Shown piece by piece: positions 6,826 through 13,578 of a stretch of 13,649 nt of DNA (positions are counted from its first letter, which is position 1; each line of letters begins with the position of its first letter). Source of the DNA: Klebsiella pneumoniae (GTDB taxonomy: Bacteria; Pseudomonadota; Gammaproteobacteria; Ga0077536); the NCBI GenBank assembly GCA_945873015.1, contig CAMCBY010000050.1, forward strand, positions 1-13,649. The letters run 5' to 3'. The position numbers and the translations under genes are program-made. The notes beneath the pieces were generated by a model. The model was not told the DNA's origin. It saw only the letters and a program-made list of their open reading frames with translations, and ran no database searches.

Positions 6826-7503
6826 TCAGGCAATACGACGACGACGGCCAGCGAGTAGCGCGAGGGCTGGCGCAAACAGCCAGGCCGCTGCCGGCACCGG
6901 CACTACCGCTGCACCAGGCGAGCCGATGTCGCCGTTAGCTGCGCGTAACGCGCCGTGTTCGCCAAGCACGCTCAAGCCGAGATTGACCCCTGCGCCGTTC
7001 TGCTCAAACGACACACCGCGGGTGCCAACGCCATAGCTGTAACTGCTGAGCAAGCTGCCGTCCGGGGCATAGAAAAACACCGCGTCATCGTTGCTCGACA
7101 GTCCCGAAAAACTGTCGCCGTCACCGTCGTCGATCATTTCGTCTTCGGACAGGATCACGACGCTCGGCGAGAGGCCCCAGTTGGCGCGCCAAGCGGCTTC
7201 GCTAGACGACTGCTCATCAATGATGATGAGTGACTTACCCGCCGCGATGGTGATTGAAGGGAACAGATTCGGGCTCGGCGTCGCGCCGCCGATGGCGTCT
7301 TCAGTGTCGGCCCATTTGTAGCCGCTGAGGTTCACCGCCAGCGTGCCGGTATTGGTCAGCTCCCACCAATCGCCATTGATAGTGTTGGCGGTGCCGGCCG
7401 TGGCCTGCTGGGCGACCTCGGTCACGATCAAAGCGGCTTGAGCCGACAGAACGGGCAGCACGGTAAGTGCGGCGGTGAACAGCGCAGGAGCGATAGCTTT
7501 CAT
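6826..7503 (-). CDS. Lamin-tail-domain protein with VPLPA-type sorting signal
   Basis: A 225-residue exported protein. Signal peptide at 1-23 (LPVLSAQA, cleavage before ALIV). The sequence that follows fits a bacterial lamin tail domain: LIVTEV, then DWWELTNTGTLAVNLSGYKWAD, then a long beta-rich stretch with acidic DDGDGDSF, a region that could bind calcium. The C-terminus has VPVPAAAWLF (about 201-210), a hydrophobic run and GRRRRIA, again an exosortase-type sorting signal. An ATG at 7554 would add 17 residues that do not look like a signal sequence and would overlap the likely promoter; GGAG sits 8 bases before the ATG at 7503. It is encoded next to a second sorting-signal protein downstream. 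Confidence 0.87.
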   Translation of the reverse strand: MKAIAPALFTAALTVLPVLSAQAALIVTEVAQQATAGTANTINGDWWELTNTGTLAVNLSGYKWADTEDAIGGATPSPNLFPSITIAAGKSLIIIDEQSSSEAAWRANWGLSPSVVILSEDEMIDDGDGDSFSGLSSNDDAVFFYAPDGSLLSSYSYGVGTRGVSFEQNGAGVNLGLSVLGEHGALRAANGDIGSPGAAVVPVPAAAWLFAPALALLAGRRRRIA

Positions 7504-7522
7504 GGGGAGTCTCCGTGGTGTA

Positions 7523-7549
7523 GTTATAGGTGCGCATACAGAGTCGCAA
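7523..7549 (-). promoter_or_regulatory. Candidate promoter for the lamin-tail gene
   Basis: On the minus strand TTGCGA (7544-7549) and TATAAC (7523-7528) are separated by 15 bases, shorter than the usual 17. TATAAC is five of six to the consensus. It lies 19 bases before the ATG at 7503, which supports that start over the one at 7554. Confidence 0.35.
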
Positions 7550-7686
7550 CCCACGGTTACATCGCAGTGACCGAATCAAGACATCGTCGTACGCGGTCCG
7601 GCGCGCGTCTGGCATCGACGCCACGAAAGTGGCCACAAGCAGCGCCTGCGGTGCTTAAGAATGCCAGTGAGGTTGTCAGTCATTCC

Positions 7687-7899
7687 TCATCTGGTTTCGT
7701 CTTTGACACCTTCGGCGGCGTTATCAATGGCGTCTTTCATATCCTCGCCGGCGTCTTTCAATTTTTCATGTTCGCGCATATCGAGCGCATCCTTGGTGCT
7801 TTCGATGGCGCTCGCCGCCGGCGTTTTATTGTCCTGACAACCGGCAATGGCAACGCCCGCCACACACACGGTGACGATAAGGAACGCAGTGATTCTCAT
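7687..7899 (-). CDS. Small lipoprotein
   Basis: A 70-residue predicted lipoprotein. A hydrophobic signal runs to VAIAGC, with the lipobox cysteine at C21. The mature part is Lys/Glu/Asp-rich and helical (TKDALDMREHEKLKDAGEDMKDAIDNAAEGVKDE), with no Trp or further Cys. The residue after the cysteine is Gln rather than Asp, so sorting to the outer membrane is likely by the usual +2 rule. This type of tiny lipoprotein is common and mostly uncharacterised; entericidin-like or YtxH-like roles are possibilities only. GGAGAG lies 7 bases before the ATG. It is the first minus-strand gene after the 306-base stretch that follows the mgtC remnant, and no partner gene can be inferred from position. Confidence 0.8.
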   Translation of the reverse strand: MRITAFLIVTVCVAGVAIAGCQDNKTPAASAIESTKDALDMREHEKLKDAGEDMKDAIDNAAEGVKDETR

Positions 7900-8205
7900 G
7901 ATTTTCTCTCCAGGGTTTGGCGTTTCGCGCCGCGTAAAGTCCGTGGTGCCTGAATGCGTTCACCAAGTCAGGAGGGCGACTGCAAGCGCCTGTCACCGTC
8001 AAGCTTGAGCACTGGCACATCATCGAACGTGCTGTCCACGCAACCCTATAAAGATTCGAATCACTCTCTCGGTGCGATGGCGCACACTGGGTTCGCATAG
8101 TTCCAAAGCGGCTGCGGGAATCCCTGTCAGCATCACATCATCCGTGATGCCGCCGTCGCAACCCGGCGCTTCACCACCCGCAACACCCCCCTCACCGAAC
8201 AATCC
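7900..8205. other. Stretch without a gene, 306 bases
   Basis: This region lies between the mgtC remnant and the lipoprotein gene, both on the minus strand. A 60-codon minus-strand frame (8020-8202) has no ribosome site, no recognisable pattern and skewed composition, so I do not call it. The stretch holds one clear hairpin (8130-8150) and presumably the lipoprotein promoter, which I could not place convincingly. Confidence 0.5.
8130..8150. terminator. Hairpin past the mgtC remnant
   Basis: GCATCAC (8130-8136) pairs with GTGATGC (8144-8150), a 7-bp stem with a 7-base loop. It lies 56 bases past the stop of the mgtC remnant on the minus strand. No T run is present, so it may be the former terminator of that gene or only structure. 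Confidence 0.35.
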
Positions 8206-8479
8206 TCAGCGTTTCTCCAAGCGCCCTCCCATCGTGGGGGTGCTATATAGCATCACGAGGGCAATCAGTGCGCTCCGTACGGCCGTCGACTCACGACCCA
8301 GGCCCGCAGCAACACCGATTGCCGCTGTGAGCCACAGGCCCGCCGCTGTGGTCAGACCTTTGGTATCCACTTCGCCTAAGCAGGCGCAAAGTGATGCGCG
8401 CAACGCCCGACGCATCAGGCAGATCTGCAAACTCGCCCGTGATGGTGTCGCCGACCACCTGCCACCGTGTGTCCATCAT
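8206..8479 (-). pseudogene. MgtC/SapB family membrane protein, remnant with internal deletion
   Basis: Two fragments of one MgtC/SapB gene in different frames. The front part begins at the ATG pair at 8479 with AGGAG 6 bases upstream and reads MMDTRWQVVGDTITGEFADLPDASGVARITLRLL. The back part, one frame over and ending at 8206, reads GEVDTKGLTTAAGLWLTAAIGVAAGLGRES, the hallmark KGLTTAA-LW-TAAIG block of this family, and ends near ...YSTPTMGGRLEKR. The missing middle is the VAALLG/ERE/LRTHMLV and GFLGAGTI part, about 80 or more residues judged from normal family length. The join is near 8373-8386, at CGCCTGCTTAGGCG (minus strand), itself a short hairpin. A functional product is not expected. 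Intact members are inner-membrane proteins linked to magnesium-limited growth; the ribosome site suggests recent loss. Confidence 0.75.
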
Positions 8480-8552
8480 CGGCTCCTGATTTTACAACCC
8501 TGATTGGGTGAACTTGCGGTTGTTCGACGTGCTCACAGATAGCCATTGCAGA

Positions 8553-8568
8553 TGCGAATTCGTTCGCA
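8553..8568. repeat. Palindromic repeat, copy 2 (REP-like)
   Basis: TGCGAA TTCG TTCGCA is a 6-bp stem with a 4-base loop, matching the core of the element at 4602-4619 with a different loop. It lies between the DUF3857 gene and the mgtC remnant. Confidence 0.5.
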
Positions 8569-8609
8569 CACTGAATGGTGAGGCAATGCTCCTGGATTTG
8601 GCAGGCCGT

Positions 8610-8632
8610 GTGCGAATGATTTTTCACCTGCC
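8610..8632. repeat. Palindromic repeat, copy 3, degenerate
   Basis: GTGCGAATGATTTTTCACCT continues to CTGCC and aligns with 4602-4624 at 17 of 23 positions, but the inner stem is disrupted. Flanking GGCAGG (8600-8605) and CCTGCC (8627-8632) add an outer stem. It lies about 25-45 bases past the stop of the DUF3857 gene on the minus strand and may serve as its terminator. Confidence 0.4.
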
Positions 8633-8655
8633 GCGGACGGCGTGTCGCGACCGGG

Positions 8656-11600
8656 TTACCGCACCAGATTCACCCGCTGCTCAGGCGTCATCAATTCGAT
8701 GGCCTTGTTGCGCGCTTGCGGCGCGGCGGGGTCGCGTAGGGCTTCGAGCACGACGGCGTAGTTCAGCCACAATGTGCCGAAGGCCGGGAACAGTTCCACA
8801 GCCTTGGCCAATACTTCGCGCGCATCCTGGTCACGGCCCATGAGATGCAGCAGATAACCTTGCCCAGAGCGGGCTTCGGGGTCAGCGGGGGCGAGTTCGA
8901 CCCAGCGCGCGAAGGCCGGGGCGGCGATGTCGTAACGTTGTGCAACGCCGGCGGCGGTGGCGAGCGCGCTTAATACCAGCGGATTATCGGCGAAGGTTTC
9001 GCTGGCGGTTTGCGCACTGCGCACGGCCTGCTCTTTGTCACCCGCATTCAAGAGCGCCATCACGAGACCGCGTGCATACAAAGGGTCTTGCGGCGCGAGT
9101 GCCGCTGCGCGGCGAGCGGCTTCGAGGGCGCGGTGGTGTTGTGCCGTGGCGGCGAAATAACGTTGCAGCGTTGCTTCGAGCACCGCACTCGGGGTGGGTT
9201 GGGAACGCACCGCATTTTCAATCAACGTATCGGCGCGTTGCTGATCGCCCGCCAACCACATGAGATGCGCGAGACTGTAGAGCGCATCGGCTTGCGCCGG
9301 TTGCCGCGCGAGCACCTGTTCCCACGCGGTGCGTGCGGCAGGCGCATCGCCACTGCGCTCGGTGACGCGGGCTCGGTCAACCAATACCCGTACCTCGATG
9401 TCGTTCTGCCTGGCCAGCGTATCGAGCACGGCGCGCGCTGCAACGAAATCGCCGCGCGCTTCGAGCAGGTTGGCCTCCAGTTGGCGCGGCAGATAGTGAT
9501 CGGGTTTGAGCTTTCGCGCGGCGGCGACGGCCTTGCTGGCCTGGTCCAAATGCCCGCTACGCAGTGCCGCTTCGGCCCACATACACTGCATGTCGAACTG
9601 ACCATCGTAATAGGCCATCAGCGGTTCGAGTTTGGCGTAGGCCGCGCTGAAATCCGCGCGTCGCACTGCATCGACTGCTAGGTTGGCATCGCGCTCTACT
9701 GCTGTTCTTTCGGCTTGACTCAAACGCGGTGGTGTATCGCCGCGTTCGTTCAAGACCATCTTCGACACCCACACCAGCGCCGCGAGACTCAACAACGTGA
9801 TACGCAAGGCCTGGCCCCAGGTGACGCCCTGGGTGTTGACCAGTGCACCGGTCTGGTCGAGAGCGGTCTGGCGTTCGCGCAGATAGTCGGGCCATTGTTC
9901 GGCCGAGACCTCCGCTGCGGTGGTCTCCCACAGGTAGTCGAAGGACACTTCGTGACGTTTCGAGCGCACCTCGCAGCGATATCGAAACCCCGGCCCTTCA
10001 TGCACGAAAGTGCTGGGTTTGGCACGGTGCACGCAGCGGCCACGCACTACCACGCGGTGTTGCAGACGCATGGGGTAACGCAGAGCCCACGGTTGGCGCC
10101 GCGTGTCGCGCTCATCAACGGTGTCGAGGCCGAGCAGCAGGCCATAGGCGCCATAGGTGAAGGTCGGCGGGGGTTTGTCGTCACTACGACCCCAGCTAGG
10201 CAGCGCGTGGCTCGCGGTCATGACCAACTCGTTGACCTCAGTGTCGTCGTCAAACTGAGTGCCCTCCACCTCCGGTACCAGCGCCGGCAAACGTTGTTTT
10301 AAGGCCTCGGCGCGGGTCTTGGCGAAAGCCTGGCGGCCGTCACGCAGCAACTGCGCACGCAAGTCGTCGGCCATCGCCCCGGTCACTTGGAGGATTTGTT
10401 CAACGCGACCCTTGCCGCGACGGTCGAGAGCAAAAACCTCGGTCAGGAGCAAGGTATTGGAATGCGCGCCGGGAATCTCGAGCAGTGCGGTGGTGGTGAC
10501 CGCAAGCTCCAGACCGACGCCATAGGGCGGCGGCACGCGATGGGCCAGATCGCCGCGCTGGCCGATGTAGGTCGGGTCGACAAAATGACGCTGACCTTCA
10601 TACTCGAAAACTACGATGGCGTGGTCGAAAGCATGGGCCGATGGCAGCAAACGCATCACCGCCTCGCGCCACTGCGCCGCCACCAGCACCGGCCGCGCTT
10701 CTAACCCCAGTGCGCGCAACATCGCGGTGAGTAATACCGCTTTGTCTTTGCAGTCGCCAAACCGACGACGCAAGACCGTGCCCGCCGCATTCGGCAACAT
10801 GCCCGCACCGTGGCCGAAATCGACGGCGAGATAACGCACGTCTTCCTGCACAAAACGGATGGCTTCGAGCACCGCTGGCGCGAGCGACAGGTCGCTAAGC
10901 AAAGTCTCGACCTCGGCGGCAATTGCCTCGGCGTCGCTGTTCAGTGCTTCGTGCCAGAGCTCGGTCAGAAAGCCCGCGACCTCGGCCCAGGACTGCCAGC
11001 CCGACACTTCGAGCATTGGCCAGTGCCAATGTCTGCCCGGCACATTCGACTCTGCCTCGAAGCGCGGAACGTCCGTCAACGACCATTCGACCAGATTAGG
11101 GCTGGCCCGCTCCTCGGGCAGGGCATGCTCAACGCCCGGCACTAAGCGCCAATTCACAGGTGTCGCCTCAGCGAGATGCAGTGCGACCCGTGCCGCCGCG
11201 ACGGGCGCGCGCCACGCAAAAGCAAAATAAGTCGCAAATGCGAGGCCGGGCAGACGCTCACGCGGCGTGGTGGTCCACGCCAGTTCTACCGCGTCACCCA
11301 CCCGTACGTCTTCCAGCAGGGCGACCAGCGACACCCGCCCGTGCAACACCTGCTGGTCGAACTGCTGCTCACGTTGACGCAGGAGAAACGCCTCGGCCGC
11401 CACCGGCGCGCTTTTGTGCCAGGCACCATCGGCTGCCTGGCGCCACACCACCACCTCGTGCACCAGCAAACGCTGCGCGTCCGGTTCAAACTCGATCTCA
11501 ACCTGCGCCAGGGCCTGCACTGCCGCAATCGACAACAACTGCCGCACCCAGCGGCACGAGCGCGACTGCGAAGCGACGTGGTATTGCTCGTCCACCAGTA

Positions 11601-11727
11601 ACCACGCCACGGCCTCGTCGGCCGGCGCGCGATAACGCCAGTCTATTTCGCGCGGCAGCCGCCACGCCGGCGGCGGTGCCATCGACCACTCGGCTTGATC
11701 GACCGTAACAATGCGGCGAATGGACAT
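8656..11727 (-). CDS. DUF3857 - transglutaminase-like - TPR membrane protein
   Basis: A 1023-residue protein. Residues about 30-235 are a DUF3857 beta domain; about 285-390 a transglutaminase-like fold with a complete Cys-His-Asp triad: C326 in RRRFGDCKDKA, H369 in AFDHAIVVFEY and D384 in HFVDPTY. A region to about 620 is beta-rich. One membrane helix is at about 639-657 (ALRITLLSLAALVWVSKMV). From about 675 to 1010 lie some eight to nine TPR-like repeats (for example ALYSLAHLMWLAGDQQRADTLIENAV). There is no N-terminal signal peptide, so the enzyme domain side of the membrane is unclear. Such proteins are widespread and poorly understood; peptide or crosslink cleavage is only inferred. GGAA lies 8 bases before the ATG, a weak site. 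It is transcribed divergently from the RIO kinase gene. Confidence 0.92.
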   Translation of the reverse strand: MSIRRIVTVDQAEWSMAPPPAWRLPREIDWRYRAPADEAVAWLLVDEQYHVASQSRSCRWVRQLLSIAAVQALAQVEIEFEPDAQRLLVHEVVVWRQAADGAWHKSAPVAAEAFLLRQREQQFDQQVLHGRVSLVALLEDVRVGDAVELAWTTTPRERLPGLAFATYFAFAWRAPVAAARVALHLAEATPVNWRLVPGVEHALPEERASPNLVEWSLTDVPRFEAESNVPGRHWHWPMLEVSGWQSWAEVAGFLTELWHEALNSDAEAIAAEVETLLSDLSLAPAVLEAIRFVQEDVRYLAVDFGHGAGMLPNAAGTVLRRRFGDCKDKAVLLTAMLRALGLEARPVLVAAQWREAVMRLLPSAHAFDHAIVVFEYEGQRHFVDPTYIGQRGDLAHRVPPPYGVGLELAVTTTALLEIPGAHSNTLLLTEVFALDRRGKGRVEQILQVTGAMADDLRAQLLRDGRQAFAKTRAEALKQRLPALVPEVEGTQFDDDTEVNELVMTASHALPSWGRSDDKPPPTFTYGAYGLLLGLDTVDERDTRRQPWALRYPMRLQHRVVVRGRCVHRAKPSTFVHEGPGFRYRCEVRSKRHEVSFDYLWETTAAEVSAEQWPDYLRERQTALDQTGALVNTQGVTWGQALRITLLSLAALVWVSKMVLNERGDTPPRLSQAERTAVERDANLAVDAVRRADFSAAYAKLEPLMAYYDGQFDMQCMWAEAALRSGHLDQASKAVAAARKLKPDHYLPRQLEANLLEARGDFVAARAVLDTLARQNDIEVRVLVDRARVTERSGDAPAARTAWEQVLARQPAQADALYSLAHLMWLAGDQQRADTLIENAVRSQPTPSAVLEATLQRYFAATAQHHRALEAARRAAALAPQDPLYARGLVMALLNAGDKEQAVRSAQTASETFADNPLVLSALATAAGVAQRYDIAAPAFARWVELAPADPEARSGQGYLLHLMGRDQDAREVLAKAVELFPAFGTLWLNYAVVLEALRDPAAPQARNKAIELMTPEQRVNLVR

Positions 11728-11873
11728 GCGGGACGTTCCGTGCGCGGTGGCAAAGCGCGCAGATTAATGCACAAATGTGTGAGGTGGTGTGCCGTGTGTG
11801 GTCTTTGTGACCGCCGGCCACCCCTGGGTCGGCGCTGTGCGCCGTGCGTGCCGCAAACTCAGCGCTGCGGCCC

Positions 11874-11879
11874 TATACT
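11874..11879 (+). promoter_or_regulatory. -10 element just upstream of the RIO kinase start
   Basis: TATACT is five of six to the -10 consensus and ends 8 bases before the ATG at 11888. Transcription starting seven bases past the hexamer would begin at about 11886, giving a nearly leaderless transcript. No Shine-Dalgarno sequence precedes the ATG. No clear -35 is visible. Confidence 0.4.
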
Positions 11880-11887
11880 CGTCGCCC

Positions 11888-12799
11888 ATGAAGATTCCCA
11901 GCACGCTCCAGCCCCTGATCGATGACGGCGTCATCGATGAAGTCATTCGCCCGTTACGCAGCGGCAAGGAGGCATCGATATACGTCGTGCGTGCCGGCGG
12001 CCGGCTGTGTTGCGCGAAGGTTTATAAAGACCTGCGCCAACGCAGCTTTCAACAACGCTCCCAATACCAGGAAGGCCGCCATGTGCGCAGCAGCCGCCAG
12101 GCGCGCGCGATGAGCAAAAGCAGCAGCTTCGGGCGCAAGTCGCAGGAGACGGCGTGGAAAAGCGCTGAGGTCGACGCGCTTGGGCATCTCGCCCGGGCGG
12201 GCGTGCGAGTGCCGGAAACCTACGGCTTTTTCAACGGCGTGCTGCTGATGGAGTTGATCGTCGCTGACGATGGCGAGATTGCACCGGATTTAGGCGAGGT
12301 CGAACATTCGCCGCAACAGGCGCGCGACTTCCACCAGTTTCTGATCCGCCAGATAGTCGGCATGTTGTGCGCGGGTCTGGTGCATGGCGATCTATCCGAA
12401 TACAACGTGCTGGTCGGTACGAGCGGGCCCGTCATCATCGACCTGCCGCAGGTCGTCAGTGCGTCCGGCAACAACAGCGCACGCGCGATGTTATTGCGCG
12501 ACGTCAACAACATCACGGCCACACTCGCGCGTTTCGCCCCGGAACTGCTGGCGACACGTTTCGGCGAAGAAATGTGGGACCGCTTCGAGCGCGGCACCCT
12601 TGAGCCCGACAGCGTGCTGAGCGGTGAATTTGCCGAAGACGACAGCGCCGCCGATGTTGACGGCACCCTCGAAGCCATCAACGACGCACGCCAGCAAGCG
12701 GAGTTCCGCCAGGCTGGGCGCGAGGCCGCCGCATCGCCGGACGAGCGCGCTGCACGGACCCAACCTGACTACGAACCCGATCCCGGCGATGGCAAATGA
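11888..12799 (+). CDS. RIO1-like serine/threonine protein kinase, PA4780-like
   Basis: A 303-residue protein of the bacterial RIO1-like kinase group. Visible motifs: a nucleotide loop with SGKEASIYVV (25-34), catalytic Lys K44 in CAKVYK, the RIO-specific flexible segment GRHVRSSRQARAMSKSSSFGRKSQE (63-87), hinge LLMELI (119-124), catalytic loop LVHGDLSEYNVLV (164-176; D168, N173) and metal-binding D185 in VIIDLPQ. All key residues are kept, so it should be active. An in-frame ATG at 11789 would add 33 residues unlike the family; MKIPSTLQPLIDDG is the normal start. The C-terminal 60 residues are acidic and likely disordered. It overlaps the methyltransferase-like gene by four bases (ATGA), suggesting translational coupling. 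Autophosphorylation and targets in bacteria are poorly known. Confidence 0.94.
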   Translation: MKIPSTLQPLIDDGVIDEVIRPLRSGKEASIYVVRAGGRLCCAKVYKDLRQRSFQQRSQYQEGRHVRSSRQARAMSKSSSFGRKSQETAWKSAEVDALGHLARAGVRVPETYGFFNGVLLMELIVADDGEIAPDLGEVEHSPQQARDFHQFLIRQIVGMLCAGLVHGDLSEYNVLVGTSGPVIIDLPQVVSASGNNSARAMLLRDVNNITATLARFAPELLATRFGEEMWDRFERGTLEPDSVLSGEFAEDDSAADVDGTLEAINDARQQAEFRQAGREAAASPDERAARTQPDYEPDPGDGK

Positions 12800-13500
12800 C
12801 CCCTGCGGAACCGAAGCGCATGGCAAAACACCTGCTCATCGCTGAATCGGTGACGCCCGACCACGAGCGCCTGACCCTGACCCTTGAACAAGGGCAGCAC
12901 GTGGTGCGCGTACGTAACGAAGTGTTGATGTCGAGCCGCGTCAGTGGCTCCGAAGAAACATTGGCCAGCCTCGCACTCGCCGAGCGAGCACCGGAGAGCG
13001 TTTCACGCGTGCTGGTAGGTGGCCTCGGCATGGGATTCACCTTGCGCGCCGTGCTCGGGCAAATCGGTCCGGCCGCAAAGGTAGTCGTATCGGAACTGCT
13101 GCAACCCATTGTCGACTGGAACCGCGGCCCACTCGGAAGTTATGCCGGTCAGCCACTCGATGACCCACGAGTGGAGATTCTGGTCGGCGATGTGATCGCA
13201 CATCTCACCACGGTCAAACAAGCCTACGACGCCATCGTGCTCGATATCGACAACGGACCAGAAGCCTTCACCGTCTCCGCGAACAACCGACTCTATACGC
13301 CAAGCGGCCTGGCCACCTTGTATGCAGCGCTGCGTAGCGGTGGTGTATTGGTATTGTGGTCAGCATTCAAGAGCCCGCGTTTCGAGCAACGGTTGCGCGG
13401 CGCGGGTTTCAATGCCGAGAGCGTGACTGTGCGCGCGCGCGGGAACATTGCGAAGGGCGCGCGCCATACCGTGTTTCGAGGCTTGCGGCCGGACGCATGA
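12796..13500 (+). CDS. Spermidine-synthase-like, SAM-methyltransferase-fold protein
   Basis: A 234-residue protein with a Rossmann methyltransferase fold related to spermidine synthase. Visible: a beta-rich N-terminal domain (about 12-50) with SRVSGSEETLASLAL (47-61), glycine loop VLVGGLGMGFTL (72-83), acidic E100 ending strand 2 in KVVVSELLQPIVDWNR, GDVIAHL (131-137) and the post-strand-4 motif VLDIDNGPEAF (148-158). The catalytic block of true polyamine synthases is usually D-S/T-x-D-P; here it is D150-I-D-N-G-P, so polyamine synthesis is doubtful and a different transfer reaction is possible. The ATG at 12796 shares bases with the kinase stop. An ATG at 12820 (MAKHLLIAES) is a reasonable alternative. 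It ends at the convergent junction with a hairpin. Confidence 0.85.
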   Translation: MTPAEPKRMAKHLLIAESVTPDHERLTLTLEQGQHVVRVRNEVLMSSRVSGSEETLASLALAERAPESVSRVLVGGLGMGFTLRAVLGQIGPAAKVVVSELLQPIVDWNRGPLGSYAGQPLDDPRVEILVGDVIAHLTTVKQAYDAIVLDIDNGPEAFTVSANNRLYTPSGLATLYAALRSGGVLVLWSAFKSPRFEQRLRGAGFNAESVTVRARGNIAKGARHTVFRGLRPDA

Positions 13501-13521
13501 GCCGGCTGGCCGTTGCTGGCG

Positions 13522-13577
13522 GGCGGCAGACTAAGACCGTTCAGTATGACCTGCTCACGCAGCGGTCTCTTGCCGCC
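13522..13577. terminator. Long imperfect hairpin between convergent genes
   Basis: GGCGGCA (13522-13528) pairs with TGCCGCC (13571-13577), and AGACCG (13534-13539) pairs with CGGTCT (13563-13568), with an asymmetric internal loop and a 23-base apical loop. GTTATTT follows on the plus strand. It starts 22 bases after the methyltransferase-like gene and directly abuts the stop of the minus-strand gene at 13579, so it probably ends transcription from both sides. Confidence 0.55.
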
Positions 13578-13578
13578 G

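Noticed and set aside
7504..7686. Sigma-54-like promoter (GG-N10-GC) upstream of the sorting-signal genes
   Set aside because: The closest match (TGGCATTCTTAAGCA) has nine bases rather than ten between GG and GC and lacks the TTGC box.
7438..7953. 171-codon plus-strand frame across the lamin-tail promoter and the lipoprotein gene
   Set aside because: It covers two minus-strand gene starts with ribosome sites and a clear lipobox; composition is not protein-like.
8020..8202. 60-codon minus-strand frame between lipoprotein and mgtC remnant
   Set aside because: No ribosome site and no recognisable sequence pattern; treated as non-coding.
8241..8252. 12-bp palindrome TGCTATATAGCA
   Set aside because: It falls inside the former coding sequence of the mgtC remnant (MLYS codons) and needs no regulatory explanation.
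8072..8503. 143-codon plus-strand frame
   Set aside because: It is antisense to the mgtC remnant, which has the KGLTTAA-LW-TAAIG family block on the minus strand.
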